Source: Terriglobus saanensis SP1PR4
GTDB lineage: Bacteria > Acidobacteriota > Terriglobia > Terriglobales > Acidobacteriaceae
Assembly (NCBI RefSeq): GCF_000179915.2
Contig: NC_014963.1
Location: 3,100,001-3,164,000, forward strand
Reading direction: 5' to 3'
Length of the DNA stretch: 64,000 nt
Both the position numbers and the translations under genes were made by a program. The notes under the pieces are model-generated. The model was not told the DNA's origin. It did not search any database and saw only the letters and a program-made list of their open reading frames with translations. This document shows positions 1-8,166 of this stretch, in pieces (the stretch's first letter is position 1; every line of letters begins with the position of its first letter).

Positions 1-267
1 GGGATCGATCTTCCTCTGCACCAGGCCCTTCCCTTCCAGAGAGGAGAGGCTATGGCTGATATTTCCTCGCGTCGTCGAGAAGGCCTCCGCCAGCTGCGAT
101 GGCTTGACCTGTCGCGGCGCCTCGAAAAGAATCGTCGCCAGGACCAGACCCTCCAGAAAGTTCAGGTCATCCACTATAAAGGCGCGGGTTGCCAGCGCCT
201 CGAAACTGCGCGCGGTCCGGTTGACGGCAAACATAGGACTCTCTTGCAGGAAAGCGTCGATCCGCAT
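1..267 (-). CDS. MarR/winged-helix family transcriptional regulator (N-terminal part, cut by the window edge)
   Basis: The minus strand is open from an ATG at 267 to the first base of the window (89 codons, no stop). The product begins MRIDAFLQESPMF and continues with a helical stretch, then 'VKPSQLAEAF', 'TTRGNISHSL' and 'SSLEGKGLV', which reads as a winged-helix recognition region of the MarR type. A Shine-Dalgarno-like GAGGTG sits about 6 nt upstream of the ATG. The gene is divergent from padR1, with 135 bp between them that carry an inverted repeat. The family call is from motif reading of a partial protein; ligand and targets cannot be told. The C-terminal part lies outside the window. 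Confidence 0.7.
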   Translation of the reverse strand, partial: MRIDAFLQESPMFAVNRTARSFEALATRAFIVDDLNFLEGLVLATILFEAPRQVKPSQLAEAFSTTRGNISHSLSSLEGKGLVQRKIDP

Positions 268-296
268 CGTATTCACCTCAATAGTTTAGTGCCCGC

Positions 297-322
297 AAGT
301 TCCCAAAAAAAATCGGGAACTT
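297..322. promoter_or_regulatory. 8-bp inverted repeat in the marR/padR1 divergent region
   Basis: Perfect arms AAGTTCCC (297-304) and GGGAACTT (315-322) flank an A-rich 10-nt spacer. It lies in the only shared control region of the divergent marR-like gene and padR1, so it is a plausible operator for one of the two. A role as a short terminator is less likely because no gene ends here. Confidence 0.4.
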
Positions 323-364
323 TCTTCATTTCCCCTACGTACTCCTCTTGGTGGACTAGTGGAG

Positions 365-378
365 AGAGGCCAACCTCT
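365..378. promoter_or_regulatory. Small inverted repeat upstream of padR1
   Basis: AGAGG-CCAA-CCTCT lies 25 bp before the padR1 start. It is short, so it is only a weak candidate for PadR autoregulation. It is recorded because padR2 and padR3 have longer palindromes at the equivalent position. Confidence 0.25.
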
Positions 379-402
379 AGTTGATCTACAGGAGAGAAGC
401 TT

Positions 403-732
403 ATGCCCGAGCAACAAAGTGAACTGGTCCAGGGGACGCTGGAGATGCTGGTATTGAAAACGCTGGCCTTGCAGCCAATGCACGGATACGGCATCGCCCT
501 CAGGATTGAGCAGATCAGCGACGGCGTCTTTCGCGTCAATCCAGGCTCACTCTTCCCTGCGCTCAGCCGGATGGAACGCGCGGGCAGGATCAAGGCGGAC
601 TGGCGTGCAACCGAGAACAATCGCAAAGCGAAGTATTACCTGCTGACTGATCGCGGGCGTAAGGCCCTGAAGTCGGAGACGGCATCGTGGGAGCGCCAAC
701 TTGGCGCAATCAACAAGATTCTTGAAGCGTAG
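403..732 (+). CDS. PadR family transcriptional regulator (acidobacterial ADOP-linked type)
   Basis: The product has 109 residues. It opens with the family hallmark 'LVQGTLEMLVLKTL', followed by 'MHGYGIALRIEQIS', the 'GSLFPALSRMERAG' wing region and 'NNRKAKYYLLTDRGRKAL'. This is the short PadR form that ends after the winged helix and one dimerisation helix. GGAGAG lies 7 nt before the ATG. The stop is 28 bp before the probable start of the ADOP permease, so the two form one operon. PadR proteins are usually autorepressors whose DNA binding is relieved by a small ligand; the ligand here is unknown. Together with padR2 and padR3 it is one of three paralogues within 16 kb. Confidence 0.93.
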   Translation: MPEQQSELVQGTLEMLVLKTLALQPMHGYGIALRIEQISDGVFRVNPGSLFPALSRMERAGRIKADWRATENNRKAKYYLLTDRGRKALKSETASWERQLGAINKILEA

Positions 733-759
733 ATCCGGAAGATGAGCGGAGGCATGGGT

Positions 760-3420
760 ATGAACGTTCTGCGAAGTTTGATCGACGGCATAAAGGCGCT
801 CTTGCACAGAGGGCAACGCAACGGCGAACTTGATGAAGAATTGCGTGGCTACATCGAAGCCGCTGCGGAAGAAAAGGTGAGGCGAGGTATGAGTTACCGC
901 GACGCCATCAGCGCGGCACGCGCCGAAGTAGGCAACGTCGAAACGGTCAAGCATAAGGTCTGGGCGACCGGTTGGGAGTCCGCTGCGGAGTCCTTGTGGC
1001 GCGACATTGCTTACACCATTCGCCGGCTCATACGTTCTCCGGGATTGGTCTTCGCTGTGGTGGTTTCGATCGGGCTGGGCATTGCGGCGAACGCCACGAT
1101 CTTTTCCATTGTGAGCAAGTTTGTCTTGAGCCCCGCGCCCGTTGGCGATCCGAAGACTTTGACCACCATCTACATGGTCCATGATGGCGACCAGTGCTGC
1201 AACAACCTGTCCTATCCGATCTTTGAAGATATTCGCGAGCAGGCAAAGTCATTTACAGGCGTCTCGGCGTACTTCGAGCTTGTGTCGGCCTCCATCAGCG
1301 GAGGAAGCGATCCAGAGCGCGTTTGGGGACAGGCCGCCACTGCGAACTACTTTGACGTGGCCCAACTGAATATGCCGCTCGGTCGTGGATTTACGAGCAC
1401 AGAAGAAAAGGCTCCCGTGATCGTACTCGGCTATCGCCTGTGGCAACGCCGCTTCGGCGGAGATCCGACCATTGCAGGCAAAACCATCAGCTTCTCAGGC
1501 CATGTCTACACGGTAACTGGGGTAGCGCCCAAGGGTTTCCGCGGTCTCGATCAGATTCTGGATCCGCAGTTCTGGGTTCCGCTGGGCAAGCTGCCGGAAC
1601 TGATGGCAAACTCACCAAAGCCCGAATCACGCGATAGTCATTGGTTACGCGCAGGAGCGCGACTGAAGCCCGACGTAACCGAGGCGCAAGCCATAGCTGA
1701 GCTCCATATTGTGGCACAACGATTCGCACAGACCCACTCCGCCACGGACAAAGGTATCGATTTTCACCTCGAGCCCGCTGGATCGCTTCCCCCTCGCGAT
1801 GGCAAGGCGATCAAGCTCTTCCTTGCCGCACTTTCCGTAGTCGTTCTCTTAGTGCTCTGCATTGCTTGCGCGAATGTTGCGAATCTATTACTCGCCCGTG
1901 GAGCGCAGCGGCAACGGGAGATGGCCATACGGTTGGCCATGGGAGGCACGCGCGCACAGCTATTGCGGCAGATGCTCTTCGAAAGTGTTGTGCTGGCCAT
2001 CGGTGGCGGCGTGGCTGGAGTCCTCCTCTCCCTATGGGCCACCTACGCTCTCTCTTCCTTCCGTCTTCCGGTACCGATCCCTGTAGACCTCGGCGTGAGC
2101 GTGGATTGGAGAGTGCTTCTCTACACGTTTGTCCTGAGCATCACTGCGGGGATCGTCTGCGGATTTATCCCGGCATGGCGTGGTTCGCGGCCCTTGATGC
2201 CAAACGCGCTGAAAGGCGAAGATGCCCTGGCTAGACCGGGACATCGCTGGACGCTGCGCAACGTGCTGGTTGTAGCGCAGATCACATTGTCCCTGGTGCT
2301 GTTGTGTGCAGCAGGGCTCTTCTTTCGCAGCCTGCAGAGTGCAGCGAAGATTGAGACCGGCTTCCGATCCCGCGGTTTGGTGATGCTCTCCATCGACCCG
2401 CAGGTGCACGGATATACTCCCATCCGCATAGTCCAGCTTCTCAACGCAATCCGATCGCGCGTTCTGGCCCTGCCCGGCGTGTCGATCGCTGCGACGACTG
2501 ATGGTTTGCCTCTCTCCGGAGGAAACCGCAGCGATGGCCTGGCCGCCGTGGGCGAGCCGAAGCCGATCGGCGAGAACATGGTGGAACTCTATATGGCAAG
2601 CTCTGGCTACTTTGAGACACTCGGTATTCCACGCGTCGCAGGCCGAGACTTCGGCGATGAAAACCCCACCGCGCCTAAGGTCGCCATCGTGAATGAAGAG
2701 TTGGTGCGCAGGTTCTATCAAGGCAAGAATCCCATCGGAAAAACCATCCGCGATGGAGAGGTTCACTACGAGATCATTGGCGTAGTGAAAGACACCAAGT
2801 CGCGCACGATTGGCGAAGAGCAGCGGCCCGTTCTCTACCGTTCCATCAACCAGTCCATCGCCGGCGATCCGCCGTTTGCGGGCTATTCGATCATGGCTCG
2901 TTTTGATGGCGACTCCTCTACGCTGGTCGCGGCGATGCGTCGCGAGATCCAGGCATTGGATCCAACGCTCGCCATCTTCAATATGCAGACAATGGAAGAA
3001 CATCTCCGCGATGCTCTCTTCTTGCCGCGCTTCGTCAGCACGCTCTTCGGCATCTTCGGAACAGTAGGTGTGCTTCTGGCTTCGGTAGGGCTCTACGGCG
3101 TGATGAACTATGCCGTCAGCCGACGCACGCAGGAGATCGGCATCCGTATGGCACTGGGCGCGGAAAGGGGTGCGGTACAGCGGCTGATCGTACGCGATGG
3201 GATGCGGCTGGCCATACTCTCAGTAGTGCTAGGCGTTCCAGCCGCTCTGGCGCTGGCAAAACTGTCCACAAGCATTCTGTATGGCACTCGCCCGTACGAC
3301 CTGGTGACGTTCCTCACGGTACCGCTCCTGCTGCTGGCCGTTGCTCTACTGGCGTGCTGGATTCCCTCGCGACGCGCCTCAAGAGTCGATCCCATCCAGG
3401 CACTGCGCATGGACGGATGA
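760..3420 (+). CDS. ADOP-type (MacB/FtsX-like) double permease, PadR-linked, with N-terminal prefix domain (ADOP1)
   Basis: The product has 886 residues from ATG 760, chosen because GGAGG (748-752) is 7 nt upstream; in-frame ATGs at 742 and 754 lack correct spacing. Residues 1-70 form a cytosolic helical 'permease prefix' ('GELDEELRGYIEAA', 'SYRDAISAARAEVG'). Two MacB-like halves follow, each with a periplasmic domain and an FtsX-type membrane domain. Coupling-helix motifs are 'REMAIRLAMGGTRAQLL' in the middle and 'QEIGIRMALGAERGAV' near the C-terminus, which ends in 'SRVDPIQALRMDG'. No ATPase gene is adjacent. The family is known in Acidobacteria as large paralogous orphan permeases; partner ATPase and substrate are unknown. 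The gene ends 1 bp from the convergent kinase gene. Confidence 0.9.
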   Translation: MNVLRSLIDGIKALLHRGQRNGELDEELRGYIEAAAEEKVRRGMSYRDAISAARAEVGNVETVKHKVWATGWESAAESLWRDIAYTIRRLIRSPGLVFAVVVSIGLGIAANATIFSIVSKFVLSPAPVGDPKTLTTIYMVHDGDQCCNNLSYPIFEDIREQAKSFTGVSAYFELVSASISGGSDPERVWGQAATANYFDVAQLNMPLGRGFTSTEEKAPVIVLGYRLWQRRFGGDPTIAGKTISFSGHVYTVTGVAPKGFRGLDQILDPQFWVPLGKLPELMANSPKPESRDSHWLRAGARLKPDVTEAQAIAELHIVAQRFAQTHSATDKGIDFHLEPAGSLPPRDGKAIKLFLAALSVVVLLVLCIACANVANLLLARGAQRQREMAIRLAMGGTRAQLLRQMLFESVVLAIGGGVAGVLLSLWATYALSSFRLPVPIPVDLGVSVDWRVLLYTFVLSITAGIVCGFIPAWRGSRPLMPNALKGEDALARPGHRWTLRNVLVVAQITLSLVLLCAAGLFFRSLQSAAKIETGFRSRGLVMLSIDPQVHGYTPIRIVQLLNAIRSRVLALPGVSIAATTDGLPLSGGNRSDGLAAVGEPKPIGENMVELYMASSGYFETLGIPRVAGRDFGDENPTAPKVAIVNEELVRRFYQGKNPIGKTIRDGEVHYEIIGVVKDTKSRTIGEEQRPVLYRSINQSIAGDPPFAGYSIMARFDGDSSTLVAAMRREIQALDPTLAIFNMQTMEEHLRDALFLPRFVSTLFGIFGTVGVLLASVGLYGVMNYAVSRRTQEIGIRMALGAERGAVQRLIVRDGMRLAILSVVLGVPAALALAKLSTSILYGTRPYDLVTFLTVPLLLLAVALLACWIPSRRASRVDPIQALRMDG

Positions 3421-3421
3421 A

Positions 3422-4816
3422 TCAGGAAGCGAAGGGTAAACGAACTTCGGCGCGGCAGCCCTTCTGTTCCCCTTCAAGATTAGTGAGACGCACGGTTCCC
3501 CCGTGCGCCTCAGCGATCTGCTGCGCCAGGACCAGCCCAATGCCGGAGCCGTTCGGCTTGGTTGTGTAAAACGGTACGAAGAGGTTCGTCGTGTTCGCGA
3601 TACCCGATCCGTTGTCCGTAATCGTGAGCAGGACCTCGTCGGCATCGCGTTGCCACGCGAGCTCTACTCTCGGTGCTTCCCCGCGTGCAGGTGCAGCACC
3701 CAATGCAGAGTCGGCTGCATTTCGTATCAGGTTGATCAATGCCTGTTCGATCTGGTCCGCATCGATCAACAGGAAAACGCCCTCGCTTGCATGCGTGGAA
3801 ACTTCAAGACGCCGCTCCAGCAGCGCCACCCGCTGCAGCAAGAGAGCAAGATCCGTCTCGGCACGTCGAGGTGCGGGCAGTCCCATGAGCTCGCGGTAAG
3901 CCTGTAGAAAACGGTTCAACGATTCGGCACGATCTTCGATAACTTCAAGACCTCGGGAGAAATCACCATCGGGATCGTCCACCTTGGAAGCATAGTGCGA
4001 CCGCAGCGTTCCGGCGATAGACTTGATCGGTGTGAGCGAGTTATTGATCTCGTGCCCGAGCACGCGGATCAGTCTCTCCCAGGCAAGCCGCTCCTCATCC
4101 CGCAGAGCAGCGCTCACATCCGACAGGACGACCAACGTATGAGGAACTCCACGCAGACGGAAGTGGCTTCTCTTTACCACCCAGCGCGTTTGAGGTTGCG
4201 TAGCGACCGAGGACAACAACTCTCCATCGTTCGCCTGCAGGATCTTTCCAAGCGCCGGACTAACGGCGGGTTTTCCCAACGAGCTTGAATCCAGACCGAA
4301 CGCACTCTCAGCAGCCGCATTCAGTAGCTTCAGATCCCCCGCAGGATCGAACGCAAAGACCGGCGACTGCATCGTCCCCATCACGATCTCCAGCAGCGCC
4401 ATCGTCTCCAGTACACTCGTCTTCTGCCCTTGGAGTTGATTCGCCAGCGCGTTCACTTCAAGAGCAAGATCTCCAAGTGCATCATCCCTGCGGCCGCCGC
4501 GTGCTCGGAAAGAGTAGTCTTCTTCCCGCAGCGCTGCGACAACATTCGCCAGTGTCTGCAGAGGCAGCTTGATCTGGTCCATGAGGAACAGCACGGCAAG
4601 CCACCAGAAGATCACGACCAATGTGATGGCAACGCTGAGGCCCAACCACTGCAGACCCAGATCTCTCCCCACCAAAATGCAGAGCGCAAGCGCAGGTAGA
4701 CTCAGTAAAAAGAGCGAAGCGCGCATCCGATTTTCAAAACTGCGGCGACGCGGCGATTTGCCCAGGGGAAGACGTGTGCGCGACGACGGCATCTGCCCGT
4801 CGTTATTGGAGTCCAT
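3422..4816 (-). CDS. NtrY-like sensor histidine kinase of the efflux operon
   Basis: The product has 464 residues. Two hydrophobic segments (about 32-50 and 58-78) are joined by a very short loop, so signal sensing is probably in or near the membrane. A HAMP-like linker ('TLANVVAALREEDY') and a PAS domain (about 150-235) follow. The phospho-acceptor His255 is in 'GHEINNSLTPIKS'. The ATPase domain has an N box ('ALINLIRNAADSA'), 'DNGSGI' and 'GSGIGLVLAQQI'. It overlaps the response-regulator gene by 14 bp, so the two are translationally coupled. It is the last gene of the leftward efflux operon and should phosphorylate the regulator encoded just upstream. The stimulus is unknown, and the operon context suggests the exported compound or envelope stress. 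Confidence 0.92.
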   Translation of the reverse strand: MDSNNDGQMPSSRTRLPLGKSPRRRSFENRMRASLFLLSLPALALCILVGRDLGLQWLGLSVAITLVVIFWWLAVLFLMDQIKLPLQTLANVVAALREEDYSFRARGGRRDDALGDLALEVNALANQLQGQKTSVLETMALLEIVMGTMQSPVFAFDPAGDLKLLNAAAESAFGLDSSSLGKPAVSPALGKILQANDGELLSSVATQPQTRWVVKRSHFRLRGVPHTLVVLSDVSAALRDEERLAWERLIRVLGHEINNSLTPIKSIAGTLRSHYASKVDDPDGDFSRGLEVIEDRAESLNRFLQAYRELMGLPAPRRAETDLALLLQRVALLERRLEVSTHASEGVFLLIDADQIEQALINLIRNAADSALGAAPARGEAPRVELAWQRDADEVLLTITDNGSGIANTTNLFVPFYTTKPNGSGIGLVLAQQIAEAHGGTVRLTNLEGEQKGCRAEVRLPFAS

Positions 4817-6230
4817 ACTTCTCTATACGCCGATACAGCGCGCCTCGGCTGAGACCGAGCGCCTCCGCCGCATGACTGACGTTGCCGTCGGCACGCGCCA
4901 GCGCCTTTCGCACCAGGATCGCTTCGACCTCTTCCAGACTCATGTGGTCGAGGCTCTGCGCCGCCGAACGTGGGGCCTGGATGCGGAGATCGGCGGCCTC
5001 AATGCGGTTGCCATGCGCCATCAACACTGCTCTCTCTACGGTATGGTCGAGCTCGCGCACATTGCCCGGCCATGCATACTGCACCAGCGTTTGCAACGCC
5101 GTGGGCTCAAATCCCGAGATCGATCTGCGATACCGCGCAATGTAACGCGAAAGAAAGTGCCCCGCAAGCAGCGGAATGTCTTCGCGACGATCGCGCAAGG
5201 GAGGCAGATGAATCTCCACAGTATTCAGTCGAAATAGAAGGTCTTCGCGGAAGCGGCCGTCTGCGCACTCTGCATGCAGGTCAGCGTTGGTCGCTGACAG
5301 CATGCGCACATCGACCTTGCGCGTTACGGAAGATCCGACACGTTCCAACTCGCCCGTCTCCAGCACGCGCAACAGCTTGGCCTGTTGCCGCATGGGAATG
5401 TTAGCGATCTCATCCAGGAACAACGTACTGCCACTGGCAAGTTCGAAGCGGCCAATGCGGTCCACACGCGCGTCTGTGAAAGCTCCTTTGACGTGCCCAA
5501 AGAGCTCACTCTCGAAGACGCCTTCCGAAAGCGCGCCCGTATTTACGGCAACAATGGGCCGATCGGCGCGTGAGGAGAGCCGGTGCAGCGTCTGCGCTAC
5601 CACCTCTTTTCCCGTGCCGTGTTCACCTGTGATCAAAACATTCGCATTCGACGGGCCGATACGTGCCATCAGTTCCAGCACGGGTCGCATCGAGGGTGCG
5701 GAGGCGATCATCTCGTGTTCGCCCTGTGCGCGCAGAATTCTGTTCTCAGCCTCCAACCACTGTGAACGCTTTTGACTGCGATGAAGTTCCATCTGCGTAC
5801 GTAATACATTCAGGAGGCGCGCATTCTCCCACGGCTTCTGAATGAAATCACCCGCGCCCAGGCGCACTGCTTCCACGGCAAGATCGATGTTGCCCCACGC
5901 CGTCATCACAACGATAGGAAGCTGTGCATCGATCGCCTTGATGCGCGAAAGCAGGTCCAAGCCTTCCCGCCCGGAGGTCGTATCCATCGTGTAATTCAGA
6001 TCGATGAGGACACCGTCGAAGGTCTCGGAGGACAAAGCTTCGATGACGCGCGCTGGCGTTTTCACCATCTCCAACTCATAGCCCTCGGGTTTTAGAAGCA
6101 GACGAAGCGCCTCAAGAATCTGAGGTTGATCGTCCGCCACCAGAAGGCGGCACGGCGGTTCTTTCGCCGCATCCGCCCTGGATGGTCTTCGTTCTGTCTC
6201 GGGCTTACTGTCGGCTAACATCTTGTTCAT
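4803..6230 (-). CDS. NtrC-family sigma-54-dependent response regulator with GAFTDA motif
   Basis: The product has 475 residues. The receiver domain (about 27-145) has acidic DD at 33-34, phospho-acceptor Asp77 ('VLIDLNY') and Lys132 ('QKPW'). The AAA+ domain (about 175-400) has Walker A 'GEHGTGKE' (202-209, His where most homologues have Ser), Walker B 'LFLDEI' and the sigma-54 contact loop 'GAFTDA' (249-254) instead of GAFTGA. A Fis-type HTH ('NVSHAAEALGLSRGALYRRI') ends the protein. It starts 11 bp after the TolC gene and overlaps the kinase gene. The operon has a sigma-54 promoter at its head, so this protein is the obvious autoregulating activator. I recall that Asp at this loop position was functional or constitutive in NorR mutants, so the variant need not be inactive. 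Confidence 0.93.
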   Translation of the reverse strand: MNKMLADSKPETERRPSRADAAKEPPCRLLVADDQPQILEALRLLLKPEGYELEMVKTPARVIEALSSETFDGVLIDLNYTMDTTSGREGLDLLSRIKAIDAQLPIVVMTAWGNIDLAVEAVRLGAGDFIQKPWENARLLNVLRTQMELHRSQKRSQWLEAENRILRAQGEHEMIASAPSMRPVLELMARIGPSNANVLITGEHGTGKEVVAQTLHRLSSRADRPIVAVNTGALSEGVFESELFGHVKGAFTDARVDRIGRFELASGSTLFLDEIANIPMRQQAKLLRVLETGELERVGSSVTRKVDVRMLSATNADLHAECADGRFREDLLFRLNTVEIHLPPLRDRREDIPLLAGHFLSRYIARYRRSISGFEPTALQTLVQYAWPGNVRELDHTVERAVLMAHGNRIEAADLRIQAPRSAAQSLDHMSLEEVEAILVRKALARADGNVSHAAEALGLSRGALYRRIEKYGLQ

Positions 6231-6241
6231 CCTCGCAGCAG

Positions 6242-8164
6242 CTACTGGTTCGCCGCTATTCCGGTCTTTGCAGACTCGATGGAAATCGTGTTCGCTTCCA
6301 GCGTAGTCCCAAGAGCGCGGTCGAGCTCAATTTTAGCCTTCTCATAGGCCGTCATGGCAGCGACGAGCGCAGACTCCGCGATAGAGAGGTCCCGTCGAGC
6401 CGTGAGCGTCTGCAGGTTCGAGCCAGCCCCCAGTTCCTGTTCTTTCCCTGTGATCTCGAAGGTCTTCTGTGCCAAGTCGCGTGATTTGATGGCGGAAGTC
6501 ACACGTGCCTGGCTCTGCGCTAACGCGTACTGCGCGTTGCGGACTTCAATGCGAATCTGCTTCTTCTGCTGCTGCAGGCGAATCTCTGATTGCCGCGTTT
6601 CCAGCTCCGCACGGTATTGGTCGGATTTGGCCACGCGATTCCGCAGAGGGATATTCATATTGAGCCCGACGTAGTAGTCCGGTGCAGTATTGTTGAAAGC
6701 GTTCCTTACCGCCCCGCCAAATCCCACCGGTGCGGTGGAGACGATGCTCGTGTTCGGGTTCTGGACGCCTGCAAGGCCCGTACCTCCGTAGTATCCGATC
6801 AGAGAAACCGTGGGCAGAAGCGCGTTGCGTGCCGCGTCGCGGCTGAGACGGCGGTTTTCCAGATCGATGTCCGACTCGCTCAGTTCAATGCGGTTTTTCA
6901 ATGCCTGATCGATCAGCGCGACCGGATCGGGCGCGGGAGCGTCCGTGAGCGCCGTCGTCTTGTCCGTTGGGTGAACCGGGATGGCTTCAAGGATCGGGTC
7001 GTCGAGGTTCTTCGTCAAAGCGTTCTTGATCAGAAGCTCCTGGAACTGCAGCGTGGTCTTCGCAATGGTGACATCCTGCTCACGGTTGGCCACCTCGGCT
7101 TCATCCTTCATGACATCCATGGCGGGAATCGCCTGCAGGGCAAGCTGCTTTTGTCCGCTGTCCAGAGTTTGCCGCGCAAACTCAAGCGCACGCTCCTTCA
7201 CTCCCTCATCCTCATAGGCCGCGACGAGGTCCCAGTACATGTTCGCGATCTGCGTGATCGTCGTCGCCACCTGAAGACGGAAGGCGGCATCCGAGATTCT
7301 CTGGTTGTTCTTCGCGATGCGAAGGAAGCGGAGATTGGGGCCGAGTCCGAATCCAGCAAGCAGCTGCTGCTGGAGCTGCACACTATAGTAGGTGGTCAAC
7401 GACGGGTTCAGGAAGCTGGAAGAGCTGTTCGTCGTTTCCCTGTTGTTCTTGAACACCGCGGAGAAGGATGTTCCGGTGGGGAAAGCTTGTGAATAGCCAA
7501 AGTTGCCGTTCGTGTCGTTCAATTGCAGAGTCGGCGTGCCGTAGACGACCAGATTCGCAAGCGGTTGCGAGTAGTGCTCGTTGTTGATGCTTCCCGTGAT
7601 CGTTGGATCATACGAAGACACATTGGTTCCCGCACCGAGCGTGGAGGACACGAGACCGTTCGCGCCCGAACCAGCACCACCTGCACCGCCCGACGTACCA
7701 CCCGCGCCAGCGCCCGAAGAACCGGAACCGAAGCCGCCTACGCCGCCACCCGGTGTGTTCTGCACAACGCCCGTGTTAACACCACGGAAGGATCCGCCAG
7801 CCTGTGTGCGAAGGACGTCCGCGCTTGCAATGGGAATGTTGTAGCGCGAGATCGCAAGGTCAAGGTTGTTTTCCAAGGCAAGGGCGATCGCATCCTTGAG
7901 AGAAAGATCGAGGATCCCATTGTGAATCAATCCATCAATCCGAGGTGAGTTGGCCAGATTCGGCGCGGGCACCAGCGTCGCTCGATAGGTATTGATGGGA
8001 TTATAGGAATGAGGAATGTCCAGCCGCAGCGCGGGTTTTTGTGCCGCGACCCGCACAGCCGGTGTTTCTACAACCGTTGTCTGTGAGGTCGTCTGTGTGG
8101 CAGGCGTCTGGGCTCCGGCGGTCAGAGTGATGCTGATGGCCGCGATTGAAAGTTTCTTCTTCAT
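6242..8164 (-). CDS. TolC-family outer-membrane efflux channel
   Basis: The product has 640 residues from ATG 8164. This start is preferred because it begins a signal peptide (MKKKLSIAAISITLTAGAQ) and has GGAGTAAGA directly upstream, which overlaps the end of the permease gene. OEP-type repeats follow: 'LDLSLKDAIALALENNLDL' near 90, and long coiled helices ('LQVATTITQIANMYWDLVAA' and later 'SQARVTSAIKSRDLAQKTFE') for the periplasmic tunnel. Residues about 139-170 are an unusual Gly/Ser-rich insert. It is the fourth gene of the operon and supplies the outer-membrane part for the adaptor/ATPase/permease trio encoded just upstream. Substrate is unknown. Confidence 0.92.
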   Translation of the reverse strand: MKKKLSIAAISITLTAGAQTPATQTTSQTTVVETPAVRVAAQKPALRLDIPHSYNPINTYRATLVPAPNLANSPRIDGLIHNGILDLSLKDAIALALENNLDLAISRYNIPIASADVLRTQAGGSFRGVNTGVVQNTPGGGVGGFGSGSSGAGAGGTSGGAGGAGSGANGLVSSTLGAGTNVSSYDPTITGSINNEHYSQPLANLVVYGTPTLQLNDTNGNFGYSQAFPTGTSFSAVFKNNRETTNSSSSFLNPSLTTYYSVQLQQQLLAGFGLGPNLRFLRIAKNNQRISDAAFRLQVATTITQIANMYWDLVAAYEDEGVKERALEFARQTLDSGQKQLALQAIPAMDVMKDEAEVANREQDVTIAKTTLQFQELLIKNALTKNLDDPILEAIPVHPTDKTTALTDAPAPDPVALIDQALKNRIELSESDIDLENRRLSRDAARNALLPTVSLIGYYGGTGLAGVQNPNTSIVSTAPVGFGGAVRNAFNNTAPDYYVGLNMNIPLRNRVAKSDQYRAELETRQSEIRLQQQKKQIRIEVRNAQYALAQSQARVTSAIKSRDLAQKTFEITGKEQELGAGSNLQTLTARRDLSIAESALVAAMTAYEKAKIELDRALGTTLEANTISIESAKTGIAANQ

Positions 8165-8166
8165 TC

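Noticed and set aside
52-384. Plus-strand frame of 110 codons at the left edge
   Set aside because: It lies opposite the MarR-like gene that has a ribosome-binding site and winged-helix motifs; the frame has no family features.
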